From Caenorhabditis elegans (lineage: Eukaryota; Nematoda; Chromadorea; Rhabditida; Rhabditidae), in NCBI RefSeq assembly GCF_000002985.6, contig NC_003280.10, positions 12,892,501 through 12,956,500 on the forward strand: a stretch of 64,000 nucleotides of DNA, written 5' to 3'. Under the pieces are notes generated by a model that saw only the letters and a list, made by a program, of their open reading frames with translations, had not been told where the DNA came from and made no database searches. Shown piece by piece: positions 1 to 11,981 of this stretch. Every line of letters starts with the position of its first letter. The stretch's first letter is position 1. The translations under genes were made by a program, and so were the position numbers.

Positions 1-651
1 TTTCGATATTCCATTACACTATCATTTCATGATTTCCAACGCAACTGTTATGTTTATCATGAAACACACGCATCACTTTTATGGCTCTTCAACAAAATGT
101 CTTACCTGTTTTATGATTACATAATACCGGAAGGAGAGAAAAACTGTGTCGCCGAGAGTCGTAAAAGTGTCGCAAATCCTGTTTGGGGCGTTAGTCATAT
201 TGTGGTCATAGAATACATAGGGTAACTGCTGTTCTTTTTGTAAGAGCGGCCGACACCTCGCGGGTCCTAGTTTTGAAAATTTTGGAAATTTTCGTAACCG
301 TGATTAACTGGAGCACTGTAACACTAAACAAAAACACGGATATCTGGCTTCCCTCGTACATTGAAATGGAAGAGTTTGCCGAACTAGGCCATTTTGGTTC
401 GGCCATAATTGGGGTAGATTTACGGCGCGTTGCGTGTCGCGTCGCGGCTCGATTTTAGTTGTGGAGTACACGACTTTCCCACGCGTTGTCCGGCGGGCGA
501 TTGTCAATGGAGCGCGAAAAATGCAAAGGAGGAAGACCAGAGCCCCGTGAAAAAAAGTAAAAATATTTTGCTTTGAATTTCATTACAGTATACATTCAAT
601 TATAACCGATTTCAAATGGAATTATGTCTGTAACTTATGTAATTAATTCCA
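1..651. other. 3' flank of the first lectin gene; no gene seen
   Basis: This stretch lies downstream of the minus-strand vWA/lectin gene that stops at 652-654. I see no exon with a convincing splice pattern. The only structured item is the R4 repeat at 335-549; short open frames on both strands here fall inside it. Confidence 0.6.
335..549. repeat. R4 dispersed element with inverted ends (copy 1)
   Basis: A 215-bp unit starts CACGGATATCTGGCTTCC and ends with the approximate inverse (CCAGAGCCCCGTG). The core contains GAACTAGGCCATTTTGG and GATTTACGGCGCGTTGCG. The same core recurs near 5147, 35339 and 53816. The imperfect terminal inverted repeats of roughly 30 bp make a non-autonomous DNA element likely (inference). 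Confidence 0.75.
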
Positions 652-2598
652 TTATTCACAATATGTAGACGTATCACACGCGGCAACTTCACAAACATAT
701 CTCTCGGACACCGTATACTGGTTGACATTCTGCCATCCCACTCTGAAAGCACTGCTGGATTGCTGATTGAGGACGGCGGTGGTCGTAGATGATTGTGTAG
801 GGAATCCTGGATTCCATAGGCTATCGTTAAGCTGGAACTGATACAGGGATAAGAACTTTGGCAGATTATGGGAAGGGACTTACCGGCACCAACGCGTGAC
901 CCACAGGTTGTTGCCACGCATATCCTCCATTCACATAGCTCAGTCCGATGTGATACACATAGGGCTCGGGGAATGAAGTGTCGTTGCGGACAAGTTATGA
1001 AAAAAAAACAATTGATGCACCTCGAACCTTTAAAAAAATCTAATTTAACTTACTGAAAACATAGTCATGCTTCTTCTGATCATACTCGGTGACCATGTAC
1101 CCCGTCTGGATCATATTCTGACACGCAAACTTTGCTGGGGTCCAGCCAGCTGTCAGAGCCACCGGGCGCAGGCAAACTCCGAATTTTGAAGAATGAGGGT
1201 CCTCGAATGTTTCTCGGTATTGAGTCCAAAGGTTTGAGCAGTAGCAGTTGGCTGAAAAAATTAGCTAACGATAACTTTTGGAAAAAAACTTTTGGAATTT
1301 TCAGTCTTACTCTGAATCATTGCAGTTTGAATTTCCTTAACCAGATTTTCATCTTCATTCGTAAAATTGAAACCCGGCGTCGCAATTTCTCCAATCAGCT
1401 TGATCATCTCTTCATCTCCAGTCTGATCAAAAGCGACAGTTGCGATGCTAACACCAGACGCCTTAAGCCGTTCAGCGATAGGCCTAGGATCCTCTTCACC
1501 TTCATCATTATAAGCGGATGCATAGACAATCACCATTTGCTTGTAGTTTTTGCGAGTGTTGTTCTTGCGACCAGCGGCCAGGAGTTGCTCAGCTGCTCCG
1601 ATTCCTCTGGAAATCATGGGACTTGGAATGGTTTAAAGGTATGAAAAACTCACTTCGCTAGGAAAACATCTTCTGAAGTGCTCAGGTCATTCGGAAGAAT
1701 TTGAAATACCGTGCTGAAAAGATCATCTGGCGACTGGAAGCGATTTAGATCGGCTTGCTGAAAACACTTGGTTAAAACTTAAGTTAGGTTCTGTTATGAT
1801 GCTACAGACTTGCTCCATTTAAGTCCGAGCTCACACTATTGCACGTGATGTCAGGCTGTCCCATCACGGGTTGATCTTCAAAAAATGCGGGATGTTTTCC
1901 CAGGAAAATGCGACGTCAGCAAGCTGTGAAATCAGTTCTAAAGTCTGCGTCTAAAGTCCCGCATTTATGGTAGATCAACCCGAAATGGTACACTCTGGCA
2001 TCACGTGATGAGCGAGGAACGGTGCTCCATCGCACACCTCACGTGGTGTCAGAGTGTCTCATTTCGGCTCGATCTACATAGATCTACAAAAAAAGCGGGA
2101 GAAGAGACGCATAGTTTTCAACTGATATCGCATGGTTAAGAACTTGCTGACGTCACTTTTTTTGGGCAAAAAATTCCCGCATTTTTTGTAGATCAAAACG
2201 TAATGGGACAGCCTGACATCACGTGCTGGTATAGGCAGGCAAAGGCCCCCAAGCCCAGGTAACATTTGCGATTCCCGCTCTTACAATTGTTGCCTCAGTG
2301 TTGTAGGTAACCAATCCAACTCGGGTTGTCCTTTTATCGATATAATTCGTCCCAATCCTCGTGCCAGCGCCAAACACTGTCACAATTTGGGCAGCCACCT
2401 GATAACAATTTCGTAATTGATTTCAGAGAGAAAACAAACCTCTGTAAGCCCCTCTTGTGTCATCGGAGCCGAGTTGTCGACTACAACGACTACGTCCAAC
2501 CAGAGATTCGCCAGGTCATGACCGCAGTTTCTATCCGTGGGAGGCACCTGGCCGTAGGTGACGGAGAGCAGAAAAAGTAGAAGAAGCCCAATAAGCAT
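652..2598 (-). CDS. Secreted vWA + C-type lectin domain protein 1
   Basis: Seven exons: 2598-2440, 2398-2285, 1757-1654, 1606-1311, 1251-1054, 996-884 and 831-652, about 387 aa. A signal peptide (about residues 1-16, leucine-rich) is followed by a Cys and a vWA domain with the strand LDVVVVVDNS; the MIDAS is degenerate (D-x-S without the second Ser). A C-type lectin domain follows, from TNCYCSNLW to the CEVAACDTSTYCE tail. Exon phases match the two neighbours at 3140 and 5790 exactly, so it is a paralog of the 5-gene array and the only one on the minus strand. By family it is probably exported, perhaps for carbohydrate or microbe recognition; ligand unknown. Oddity: frame continuity needs exon 6 to begin at 996, where the acceptor reads CAT instead of CAG. 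It may therefore be a decaying gene or a rare non-canonical splice. Confidence 0.8.
1841..2008. repeat. R2 inverted-repeat element in intron 2
   Basis: Begins near CACGTGATGTCAGGCTGTCC and ends with the imperfect inverse (ACTCTGGCATCACGTG). Internal arms carry GCGGGA...TCCCGC and TTGATC...GATCAA pairs. One of nine copies in the window; MITE-like. Confidence 0.8.
2039..2226. repeat. R2 inverted-repeat element, second copy in the same intron
   Basis: Starts TCACGTGGTGTCAGAGTG and ends GGACAGCCTGACATCACGTG. It sits about 30 bp from the copy at 1841-2008, so two elements of the same family share one intron. Confidence 0.8.
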
Positions 2599-3139
2599 CT
2601 GAAGATGAACTTTACTTAATTGATGTCACAAACAAAAATCAATTAAAAAACTACTTTGAAAATGAATGACAAATTCAGTAATGATAAGAAGCCCGCAAAC
2701 GTCATTTACTAACATAAGATTGTTATAATTAATCAAAAGGTGCTGGTGACATTTTGGTAGACGATAAGTTGCGCTAAAGGCCAAATCTAATTAAAGTTCA
2801 AGTTCAAATTATAAACAAACATTCTAAAAATTTTCAGTTAAGTCGATTAGTTGGGTGGGGTTGTTTAAACTTTTCAACACGAAATTTCAATTAACAACAC
2901 CCATCAGTCCTTCCTGCTATCTTTAATTCTAAAAAATTTAATAGCCATCGGTTTTGAAATGTATGCTGCACCTCCTGGTGATAAGGTGTTATCAGTGATG
3001 GGGGAGCATACGAAAATTGTCTTAAAATACGCCCCCTCCCAAGCAGTTCTCATCATTTTCTCATCGTTAGTTGGCTTCTTTTCAAGTTTTTAAACAAATT
3101 CAATTTAATATTATTATTAGTATTATTATGTTTTCAGCC
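2599..3139. promoter_or_regulatory. Divergent intergenic region between lectin genes 1 and 2
   Basis: A 541-bp AT-rich spacer separates two divergent vWA/lectin genes and must hold both promoters. TTTTCAG at 3131-3137, two bases before the plus-strand start codon, looks like a spliced-leader acceptor. No TATA box or specific operator was recognised. Confidence 0.6.
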
Positions 3140-4887
3140 ATGTTCAAACTGGTGAGCTTGGCACTGACCCTTGTGGCTCTTGCCTCCGCACAAGATAGCA
3201 CTACATCATGGCAAACAGGAGCAACACAAGGACCAACACCATCAACACCACCACCAACTCCAGGGGGCTCAAATGTCGACCGTGAATGCGGTGGAGACTT
3301 GACCAACCTTTGGCTTGATGTTGTCGTCGTCGTCGACAACTCCAAGGGTATGACCAATGAAGGAATCACCGAAATCGCCGCCAACATCGTCACCGTCTTC
3401 GGAAACGGAACCAGAATCGGAAACCAGTACTCCGACCCAAGATCCACCAGACTCGGACTTGTCACCTATAACGGAAGATCCACTATCGTCGCTGACTTGA
3501 ACCTCCTTCAATCGATCGACGACCTCTACCAATCGGTTTTCTCTACTCTCAACCAGGTCAGCAACTCCGACGACTCTTTCCTGGCTAAAGGAATCGGTGC
3601 CGCAGAGAATGTGCTCCAATCCGGAAGAACCAATGGAGTTCGATCGAACTACAAGAGACTCGTCGTTGTCTACGCTTCAGCTTACAAGTAAGAACTTACG
3701 TAGAATACTTTCTTTCTTGTCTGTTAAAATTCATCTATTTCGTCTTGAGAGGGTTTTGATGCGATTACTAGAACTTTGAACAAATACGCATGGTCGAATC
3801 GGATTATAAATTAACCTATGCTCTTACCTTACTAAGCTTAGGCTTACAGCTTAGGTTAAATTTAAGCTTACATCAATTCCAACCAAAACGTCGTACTTCT
3901 GTTGGATCCTTCAACTCTGCGGAAACTTCGGTAAAGGGAGCATTTAGGAATTTCTGAAGATCAGACAAAAATAGAGAGCACCCAAATATTTAAAGTAATT
4001 ACACACTCCTACGTTTCAGGGGAGAAGGCGAGCTCGACCCCATTCCAGTCGCCGATCGTCTCAAGTCCTCCGGAGTCGTTGTCTCCACCGTTGCCTTCGA
4101 CCAGGACGGAGATGAGGCTCTTCTCGCCGGACTCACCAACATCGCCTCGCCAAACTACGCTTTCACCTCCAAGGACTTGAACTTGGTTGGAGAACTTCAA
4201 GGAGCTGCTCTTCAAAGTAAGATCCTTAGTTGTTCTACCAATACATAAAATTTCAAAATTACAGCCAACTGCTTCTGCCCGAACTTGTGGACCCAATACA
4301 AGTCGAACTTCGACGACGAGAACTCTTACAAATACGGAGTGTGCATCCGCCCCGCCACCATCTCCTCATCCTGGACCGCTGCCAAGTTCGCGTGCCAGAA
4401 CCTCGCCAAGAACGGATTCCTCGCCGCCGAGTACGACGGACAGAAGCACAACTTCCTCTTCAGAGTCGCCCAGAACAACACCGCCTTCCAAGCTCCATAC
4501 ATCTATCACATCGGATTGAGTTATGTGAACGGAGGATGGAATTGGCAGCAACCAGCTGGATACCCACTCAAGCCAGTAAGTTTTGCCGTTGTCACGTAAT
4601 GATGTAAGATGATGATAGTCGTATTGAACCTTGAAAAAGATCAAATCACTAGAAGTGATAACGAAAAATTGAACATTGTTCGGATGATAAGCCTAATCAA
4701 TTTTCAGATGAGCGGCTACTCCAAATGGAACCCATCCTATCCAAAGTCCTTCACCAGCAACATCGGAGTCGTTGAGCAGCAATTCAGCTCGGATCTCACT
4801 GTTGGATGGCAGAACATCAACGCATACAGTGTTGCTGAGTACTACATGTGCGAAGTCGCTTCCTGTGATACCGACAAGTATTGTTAA
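3140..4887 (+). CDS. Secreted vWA + C-type lectin domain protein 2
   Basis: Four exons (3140-3687, 4020-4216, 4265-4575, 4708-4887), 411 aa. The start at 3140 is preferred over the in-frame ATG at 3128 because TTTTCAG lies between them and would be a trans-splice site. Signal peptide about residues 1-17; a Thr/Pro-rich linker of about 30 residues follows; then a vWA domain (WLDVVVVVDNSKGM; MIDAS lacks the second Ser) and a C-type lectin domain ending in the family tail CDTDKYC. Codon use is strongly biased to C. elegans optimal codons (GTC, ATC, CTC, GGA, CCA), unlike the four paralogs, which suggests high expression. In C. elegans, vWA/CTLD genes such as clec-60 and clec-61 are intestinal and pathogen-induced; this may be one of that group, but I cannot fix the symbol. 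Confidence 0.95.
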
Positions 4888-5789
4888 TTTAGCTACACTA
4901 ATTTTTTTTGTAAGGTTCCTGTTGCGGTATAAAGGCTTTAATGATGAATTTTTTTTTTAATTTGCTTTCACATTAAAATAATTTGTCGAATGGAAAAAAT
5001 CAAGAAATATAATACTGTTTAAATAATTTCTGAAGTGTAGTAAAACTTATATTGTAGATTCATCCCCTCACAGTTGTGTTGTCCGCAAATCAAACTACAA
5101 AATACAAAGAAGACAGACTGAAAGTTGTGTTCAAGTTTCAATAGTTTACCGAACTAGGCCATTTTGGCTCGGACATATCTGGGGTAGATTTACGGCGCGT
5201 CGCGGCTCGGTTTTAGTTGTAAAGCTGAATGCATTTGTCCGTGTAGAGTACACGACTATCCCACCCGTTGTCCGGCTTGTCAATGGAGCGAGAAAAATGT
5301 AATGAGGAAGGCCAGAACCCCGTTAAAAAATCAACATTTTCTCAAAAATATAAATGTTAAAAGCTCTTAACCTTTCACTTTCACCTACCCAAAACTAAAA
5401 TTAATTACAAATTCGATTGCATCGAAAATCACTAAATTTCGTTATCATTGAGCAAATAATGTGTGCACACCCGTGTGGAAATGCTAATCCCTCGAAAAAA
5501 AAAACTCATAAAAGATTATTTTCAGAATATCATCATTTCCTTACTTTTCCACATTCAAGTTTACTTTTTTCCATATTGTTCAGGCAGGTAGGCATGTTTT
5601 GGTTTCTCATGAAAAACAGGCACGCACACATGCCTATTTATCTGCCTGCATGCCTGCTTTTTGTCAATTTTCTGTTGTTTGGCGTTTTTTTGAAAATTGG
5701 TTTTCAAACTTACTGCAATTATTTTGAATGCATTTTTACAGTTTTTCGGTATATGAAGCTGAAGCTATGAAGCTCCAAAATTTCCAGCA
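4888..5789. other. Spacer between lectin genes 2 and 3
   Basis: Holds the 3' UTR of the upstream gene, a 5'-truncated R4 element (5147-5323) and TAGGCAGG/GCCTGCC repeat tracts (about 5583-5660). TTTCCAG at 5782-5788 is the probable spliced-leader acceptor of the next gene. No other gene seen. Confidence 0.6.
5147..5323. repeat. R4 element, 5'-truncated copy
   Basis: Shares GAACTAGGCCATTTTGG, the GATTTACGGCGCGT core and the CCAGAACCCCGT end with the copies at 335 and 53816, but lacks the first part of the element. Confidence 0.7.
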
Positions 5790-7902
5790 ATGTTACTAAA
5801 CCTACTTGCCATTTTCACTGCTTTTGCAACAACCCAAGCTTCAACTGATCGCAACTGTGGAAGTAACTGGAATAACCTTTGGCTAGACATCGTTATAGTC
5901 GTGGATAACTCGAAAGGCATGACAAACGAAGGAATCACAGAAGTTGCAGCCAATATTGCGACCACATTTGCAAGTGGCCCAAGAATTGGAACGGACTATT
6001 CTGATCCAAGATCTACCAGGCTTAGCATACTCACTTATAATAGTGAGGCTACAGTTGTCGCTGACTTGAATCAGTTTCAGTCGGCCGATGACGTCTATCA
6101 GACGCTTTTCTCGTTTCTCAATGAGGTCAGTGACTCTGATGATTCGTTCCTGGCGAAAGGGCTTGGGATGGCTGAGAGTGTTCTTTACAATGGAAGGATG
6201 AATGGAGTTAGAGAGAATTATAATCGATTGGTTGTGGTTTATGCTTCAGCTTACAGGTAGAAGCTTAGATTTGTTTTTTGAAAGTTAAACTAAAATTAGT
6301 TTATATACAATTTCTTGCCAATATTTGGAAAAGAAAAACTCATAAACGTTTCAAACGGTATGTAGTTTGAATCAGGGTTTGCAGTTCGGCAAATCGGCAA
6401 CTTGCCGGTTTGCCGGAACTTTTCCATTCCGGCAATCTGCATGTTTTCAAATTGCCGGAAAATATATCATTATCATTTTCAGCAAATTTTTTTGTTCACA
6501 AATTCGATAAATTGGCAAATTGCCGGAAGTTTGCCGGAAATGTTTAGAGCGATTTTTTTTAAGATGAAAACACATAAAACTCTGCCTTTTTGAAATTTTA
6601 CCCCGTTTTCTTAATATATTTTTATAGAATTTGCATTCTACTCAAAATAGATGTAGAAACATTCATAGGATACGTACATTTTTGCCGATTAAAATTGAAA
6701 TTCTGAAATTTCCAAAAAAAAAATGTGCAAGACCACAATTTGCCCGAAATTTTTATTCCGGAAATTTGCCGATTTGCCGGAAATTCGCTGATTTGCCGGA
6801 AATATTTATTCCGGAAATTTGCCGATTTGCCGGAAATTTGCTGATTTGCGATTTTCCGGAAATTTGCTGAAAATTTGCCGATTTGCCGGAAATTTTTATT
6901 CCGGTAAATTTGCCGATTCGCAGGAAATTTTCATTCCGAAAGTTTGCCGGTTTGACAAAAATTCCAACTCCGGCAATTTGATCCGATTTGCCGGAAAAGT
7001 CGTTTGCCGAAAAAAAAAGTTTTTCCAGAGAAGATGGAGAAGACCCCCTAAACATTGCAAAACGTCTGAGATCATCTGGAGTAGCGATCGCAACCGTCGC
7101 TTTTGACCCAGATGGAGATGGGCTCCTACTGAGCAAGCTCTCAAAAATCGCATCACCAAATATGTCATTCAAGTCTAGAGATCCCAATTTGGTCGGCAAA
7201 ATTCAGGCAGCCGCTCTTCAGAGTACGTTTTCTCTTTCTTAGTGGTGGAATTTTACAAAAAATTTAAAATGGTTTGATTTCAGCAAACTGTTTCTGTCCA
7301 AGAACTTGGATTCAATACAGGCCAAGCTATGACGACGAGAAGTCTTATAAATTTGGAATTTGCATCCGAGCCGAAACTATAACTGCATCATGGGCAAGTG
7401 CAAAGATCGCTTGCCAGAATAGCATTAAATATGGTTACCTTGTAACCGAGTTTGATGATCGGAAGCATGATTTTTTGTTCAGTGAGTCATTCATACAAGT
7501 TTTCCAGTGCCAAAGACTTTGCACAATATTTAGAATTCCAGGAATAGCTCTGAACAATGCTGAATTCACTGAACCTTACGCTTATCACACCGGGTTGAGC
7601 TATGTCAACGGAGCATGGAGATGGCAGCAGCCAGAAGGACACCCACTCATTTTGGTATAACAGCTTTAGCTTTATTTTTCCTCTCTGTCTGGCAACTCAA
7701 TATACTGTAATTCCAGCAAAATGGAAGTTACTCGCATTGGAATCCAACATATCCGAACACCCCATTCACCAACACCGTTGTCGTTAATCATCAGCATAAC
7801 TCGAATCTAGACGTCGGATGGCAAAACATCAATGGATACCGAGAAAATGAGAATTATATGTGTGAAGTTGCATCATGTGATACTGATAAATATTGTGATT
7901 GA
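5790..7902 (+). CDS. Secreted vWA + C-type lectin domain protein 3
   Basis: Five exons (5790-6256, 7029-7222, 7284-7481, 7542-7654, 7717-7902), 385 aa. Signal peptide about 1-16, vWA domain (WLDIVIVVDNSKGM), then a lectin domain ending CDTDKYCD. It is closest to the gene at 3140: most of the vWA aligns residue for residue, but the Thr/Pro linker is missing and codon use is relaxed, so it is probably less expressed. Intron 1 (6257-7028) is mostly an R1 minisatellite whose end abuts the 3' splice site. Intron positions match lectin gene 1, whereas gene 2 has lost the one inside the lectin domain. Function inferred from family only. Confidence 0.93.
6380..7012. repeat. R1 minisatellite array (TTTGCCGGAAATT type)
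   Basis: Degenerate units of roughly 30-40 bp alternate TTTGCCGATTTGCCGG and AAATTTTTATTCCGG. The array fills intron 1 of lectin gene 3 and stops within about 15 bp of the acceptor at 7028. Confidence 0.85.
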
Positions 7903-8831
7903 ATTTATTGTACATATATGTATGTATTTTGAATTAGTTTGCTTATCGAAGTTTACCAATTTTCAGAAAATCGTACTTAGGTAGTATAGAGTATCGAAAT
8001 CTGAGACTTTGCTGTTTTGGAGCCAAAATTACCCAAAAAACCGAATTTCGTATTGAAACGTTTTGAAAATTTCTTTTAAAAAAGTTATGGCGGTTCAAAG
8101 TTCTAGAAAAAAGGATTATTTTCAGCTAAAATAACATTGTTTGGAACTTAATTTTTGATTCAATTGTCACTCTTTAATAGATATTGTGGTCTTTTACTAG
8201 GAGTTTATTCGTTGATTTAAGTCCTTTTTCGGCCAGTGGGGCACAAACAAAAATTACATTTTTGTGTCTCACAGACCTTGAATGTACTCAAATCAACGAA
8301 TAAACTCCTAATAAAAGAACATAATATTTATTAAACAGTTTAAATTAAATATGCTGTGACACCGAGAAGTTGACAAAAATTTTGATTTTACAATTAGCTA
8401 AAAAACTAGCCTTTTTTTCATAATTTTGAACCTCCATAACTTTTTTTTTCGAGGAATTTTCGAAACGTCTCATTACGAAATTCGGTAGTTTTGGGTCATT
8501 TTGGGTCTAAAAAAACAAAGTCTCAAATTTCGGTACTCCACCTTTAATGGTGTTCGGGACCTCAATATGTGCCTATTTTGTATAAAATCCCACTAATGTT
8601 TCGTAAAACAATATCCGAATCAATGCCGACACAGAAATATTTTTCTTCATAACTATAGGGAATATACATAACAGTTAATTTGAAGACACATGCCTTTTAA
8701 TTTATCAGAAAGTCGAACCACACAATGATGTCAAACTAATACTCATTATCAAATGTCAATAATGAGACTGATTGCATTGCAAAAAAGTTTAAAAGACGAT
8801 CGAAACTGCTTCTTCATTTTTCAGCAGCGCC
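7903..8831. other. Spacer between lectin genes 3 and 4
   Basis: Contains the long inverted repeat 7981-8545. Beyond it, AT-rich sequence (8546-8831) must carry the promoter of the gene starting at 8832; TTTTTCAG just upstream of that start is a possible spliced-leader acceptor. Confidence 0.6.
7981..8545. repeat. Long imperfect inverted repeat (about 565 bp)
   Basis: The left arm (TCGAAATCTGAGACTTTG, AAAGTTATGGCGG) is mirrored by the right arm (CCTCCATAACTTTTT, CAAAGTCTCAAATTTCGG). An inner inverted pair (AGGAGTTTATTCGTTGATT and its complement) lies near 8200-8310. Related arms occur at 15590-16000 and 25370-25880. Confidence 0.8.
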
Positions 8832-10797
8832 ATGTGGAAAGTGCTTGTGTTGCTCTGTCTGGGTAAGATTTTCTAAGGACTGTTTTTTACGGGTCAATAT
8901 ACTTTCAGCAGCATCGCCAACTCTATCCGTCAGTGACAGACGATGCGGCACGAACGCCAACAAACTTTGGCTGGATGTGGTATTTGTCATTGACAACTGC
9001 AAAATAGGAAGTATGAACCTTGTCTATCAGACGATTTCCAGTCTGTTCAGCAAGCAACTGCAAATTGGAACTGGGTATGATGACCCGAGAAGTACCCGAG
9101 TCGGATTTATCACCTATAACTGGAATGCGACTGATGTGAGTTTCAAGTTATAGTTAATGTACGAGTGAGACACTAAAAATGAAATGTTTCAGGTCGCAGA
9201 CTTCTACAAACTTCAATCTTGGGCCGACTTGAACAGTCAGATTCAGCGCCTCCAATACACTCCACAATCAAGCTCCCCAGCTAGCAGAATGGATACGTAA
9301 GTGGTGGCAGAGTTTTGGAATCTAAAAATCTAGGCCATCTGATTTCAGAGGTCTTAACGCCGCAATCGGAATGATTGATGCGACCGCGGGATTTCGTGAC
9401 AATTACAAGAAAATTGTAATTGTATTTACATCGGTTCATGGATCTTATAAAAGCAATCAACCTCGTGATGTGTCGAAAATTCTTAAAAGCCGCGGGATCC
9501 CGGTGGTGACTGTGAATACTGGGTCAAGTTCCGATACTCAGGCGTATCTCAAGCAGATTGCCAGCGACAATATGAGCTTCGCAATTGCCGACGGAAATGT
9601 TACCCAAGAGATTTTGAAAGCAATGACGGATAGTAAGTTTGAAAGGTCCAGCTCACGTGGTGCCAAAGTGTCCCATTTTGGTTTGATCTTCGAGAAATGA
9701 CAGACTTTTCAACTTATTTCGCATGGTTAAGAGTGTGCTGACGTCACATTTTTCTGGAAGGAAAAATTCCCGCATTTATCGTAGATCAAACCGCAACGAG
9801 GCAGCCTTACACCACGTAACTTTTCTCCGTTATTCAGCAAACTGCTTCTGCGAACAAGGTTGGGTCCAATACAATTATCCATGGAATAACCTTCAAAATC
9901 GCTACGGAACTTGCCTTTACACTGACACAACCGATTATTCCAGTAGAGATGGCGCAAAAAGCAAATGTCGACAATATAGTCCGAAGAGTTATTTGGTGAA
10001 TGAGTTGGATCAACAGAAGCGGGATTTCAATTTCAGTGAATTTTCGTGACTTTTTTTTTGAAATAATACGGGAACACAAAATTCGGAGAATTCGTATTGC
10101 ACAACATATTTGACGCGCAAAATATCTCGTAGCAAAAACTACAGTAATCCTTTAAATGAATACTGTAGCGCTTGTGTCGATTTACGCGATTCTGAATTTT
10201 CTGTAGTATTTCGTTTTTTCAAAATTATTTTTGGGTTTTTCAAAAAATATTTTTTCGATTAATGAATGATTTCCGATTACCGTAAATCGACACAAGCGCT
10301 ACAGTAGTTCTTCTAAAGAATTACGGTAGTTTTCGCTACGAGATATTTTGCGCGTCAAATATGTTGCGCAATACACATTCTCAGAATTTCGTGTTCCCCT
10401 AATAAATATGAATTTAAGATTTGGTCAATTCCGACTCCACTAAACCGGTCAACGCATTTTACAATGGTCTATTAAATCTCAATGGTAACTGGTATTGGGA
10501 TCAGCCAAACGATAGATCACCGATTCCGGTACTCACTTCTGTGTATTTTTTTTGCTTGAAAACTATAAACTATATTTCTAGCTCGACCCCAACTCTGGAG
10601 CTCCACCAACTCGCAACGCTTGTGTTGCTGATATGAAGTATTCAGATGGAACTGTAAGGCTAACTTTTTTAGAACAAGGGCTTGAGAAAGACTTGGATTT
10701 TCAGACCGCGTGGACTCCGGTGAGCTGTGCGAATAACTTCCGATTCATCTGTGAGCAGGTCGCTTGTGATACTGATAATTATTGTGATGGTGTTTGA
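8832..10797 (+). CDS. Secreted vWA + C-type lectin domain protein 4
   Basis: Eight exons (8832-8862, 8909-9135, 9193-9296, 9349-9632, 9838-10035, 10419-10528, 10582-10653, 10705-10797), 372 aa. A short signal-peptide exon is followed by the vWA domain. The MIDAS position has Cys in place of Ser (VIDNCKIG), so metal binding is doubtful. The lectin domain opens TNCFCEQGW and ends in the variant CDTDNYCDGV. It forms a second sub-family with the gene at 11982: same exon-1 boundary, same NAFYNGL lectin core. A 77-bp stretch of exon 2 including the donor site is identical between them. Introns 4 and 5 contain an R2 element and a long hairpin. Confidence 0.92.
9652..9818. repeat. R2 inverted-repeat element
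   Basis: Starts CTCACGTGGTGCCAAAGTG and ends CAGCCTTACACCACGTAAC, inside intron 4 of lectin gene 4. The first arm appears shortened. Confidence 0.75.
10085..10398. repeat. Long hairpin in intron 5 of lectin gene 4
   Basis: TTTGACGCGCAAAATATCTC at about 10110 is mirrored by GAGATATTTTGCGCGTCAAA at about 10340. ACAGTAATCCTTTAAA and the GCGCTTGTGTCGATTTACG segment also recur inverted. The core motif is shared with the palindrome at 61373-61568. Confidence 0.85.
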
Positions 10798-11981
10798 AAA
10801 ATTGTGGAGAAAATATAAAGTTATTATTAATCGCATTGCTTTTAAATTTCTGAATATTTAGCACATTGAAAATTAAATTATTAAGGACAATAAATATCAT
10901 CGAGCCTATACCATTCATTTTTCTGAGATAATGTACTTATCAAAACCAAATAAACCGAGATATAACTTTTCAAAGAAATGTAGTCGTGCGAAATCAGGGG
11001 TGGGCGGCAATTGCCGTTCGGCAAATTGGCAACTTGCCTGCTTGCCGATTTGCCGGAAATTTTTAATTCCGGCAATTTGCCTGCTTGCCGATTTGCCGGA
11101 AATTTTTAATTCCGGCAATTTGCCTGCTTGCCGATTTGCCGGAAATTTTTAATACCGGTAAGTCGCCGAATTGCCGGTTTGCCGATTTGCCGGAAATTTT
11201 CATTTTCGGCAAATTGCCGAATTGCCGATTCGCCGGATATCAGATTTGCTGGAAATATTTAGAGGGATCTTTTTATAAGACAAAAGCATTTAAAACTGTG
11301 TCTTTTTGAAATTTAAAATAAAAAAAAATCAATTTTTCCGAAAATTTTCGGCTAATTGCCGTTTTTCCGGCAAATTCGGGAAAGCGGCAATTTGCCGGTT
11401 TGCCGCTTTGCCGGAAATTTTTAATTCCGGCAATTTGCCGATTTGCCGATTTGCCGGAAATTTTCTATTCTGGCAATTATAAAGCGATGTCAAAATTTGC
11501 CGATATTATTAAAAAATTAGAAAAAATACAAAGTTTTATTTCAAAAAAAATTAGATTGAATCCACTTTGGCAAAAAAAATTTTTTCTATAAATCCAGCAA
11601 AACACCTAAAAATGTAGGTGCTCGTAAATTAGTAGAACATTACTTTTCTTTTCTTTTTTTTGTAAAATAGGATATCTATCATACTTTCAAGTACATGAAT
11701 TCAATTAAAATTTATATGTACTCCAGCAGGAGTACATATTAAAAAAAAAAGATTTTTGTGATCAAACTACCAGAGAACCGCTAATCAGTATTTTTAAATG
11801 ACCTTTACGTTAAAACATCAATCTATACAGACACCCCGTCCAAAAGCGCAAAACCTTTTCGTTAGTGAGTAATAATCATCATGTTGCCTCCAATCGTCAT
11901 TTGTTTCTCTTATCAGCAATGGAAATTGCGAATAAAAGAGCCTGGCGTGAATATATTTCGTATGAAATTATTCGTCTGCAA
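10798..11981. other. Spacer between lectin genes 4 and 5
   Basis: Includes an R1 array (10995-11480). The remaining AT-rich sequence, 11481-11981, shows no exon I can support and should contain the promoter of the next gene. Confidence 0.55.
10995..11480. repeat. R1 minisatellite with CAGGGGTGGGCGGCAA terminus
   Basis: The array opens with CAGGGGTGGGCGGCAATT and continues as TTGCCGATTTGCCGGAAATT units. One 47-bp unit (CCGGCAATTTGCCTGCTTGC onward) repeats almost exactly near 11067 and 11114. No matching right terminus is obvious. Confidence 0.8.

Noticed and set aside
6753-7199. 148-aa minus-strand frame
   Set aside because: Covers an R1 array and the antisense of an exon of lectin gene 3.
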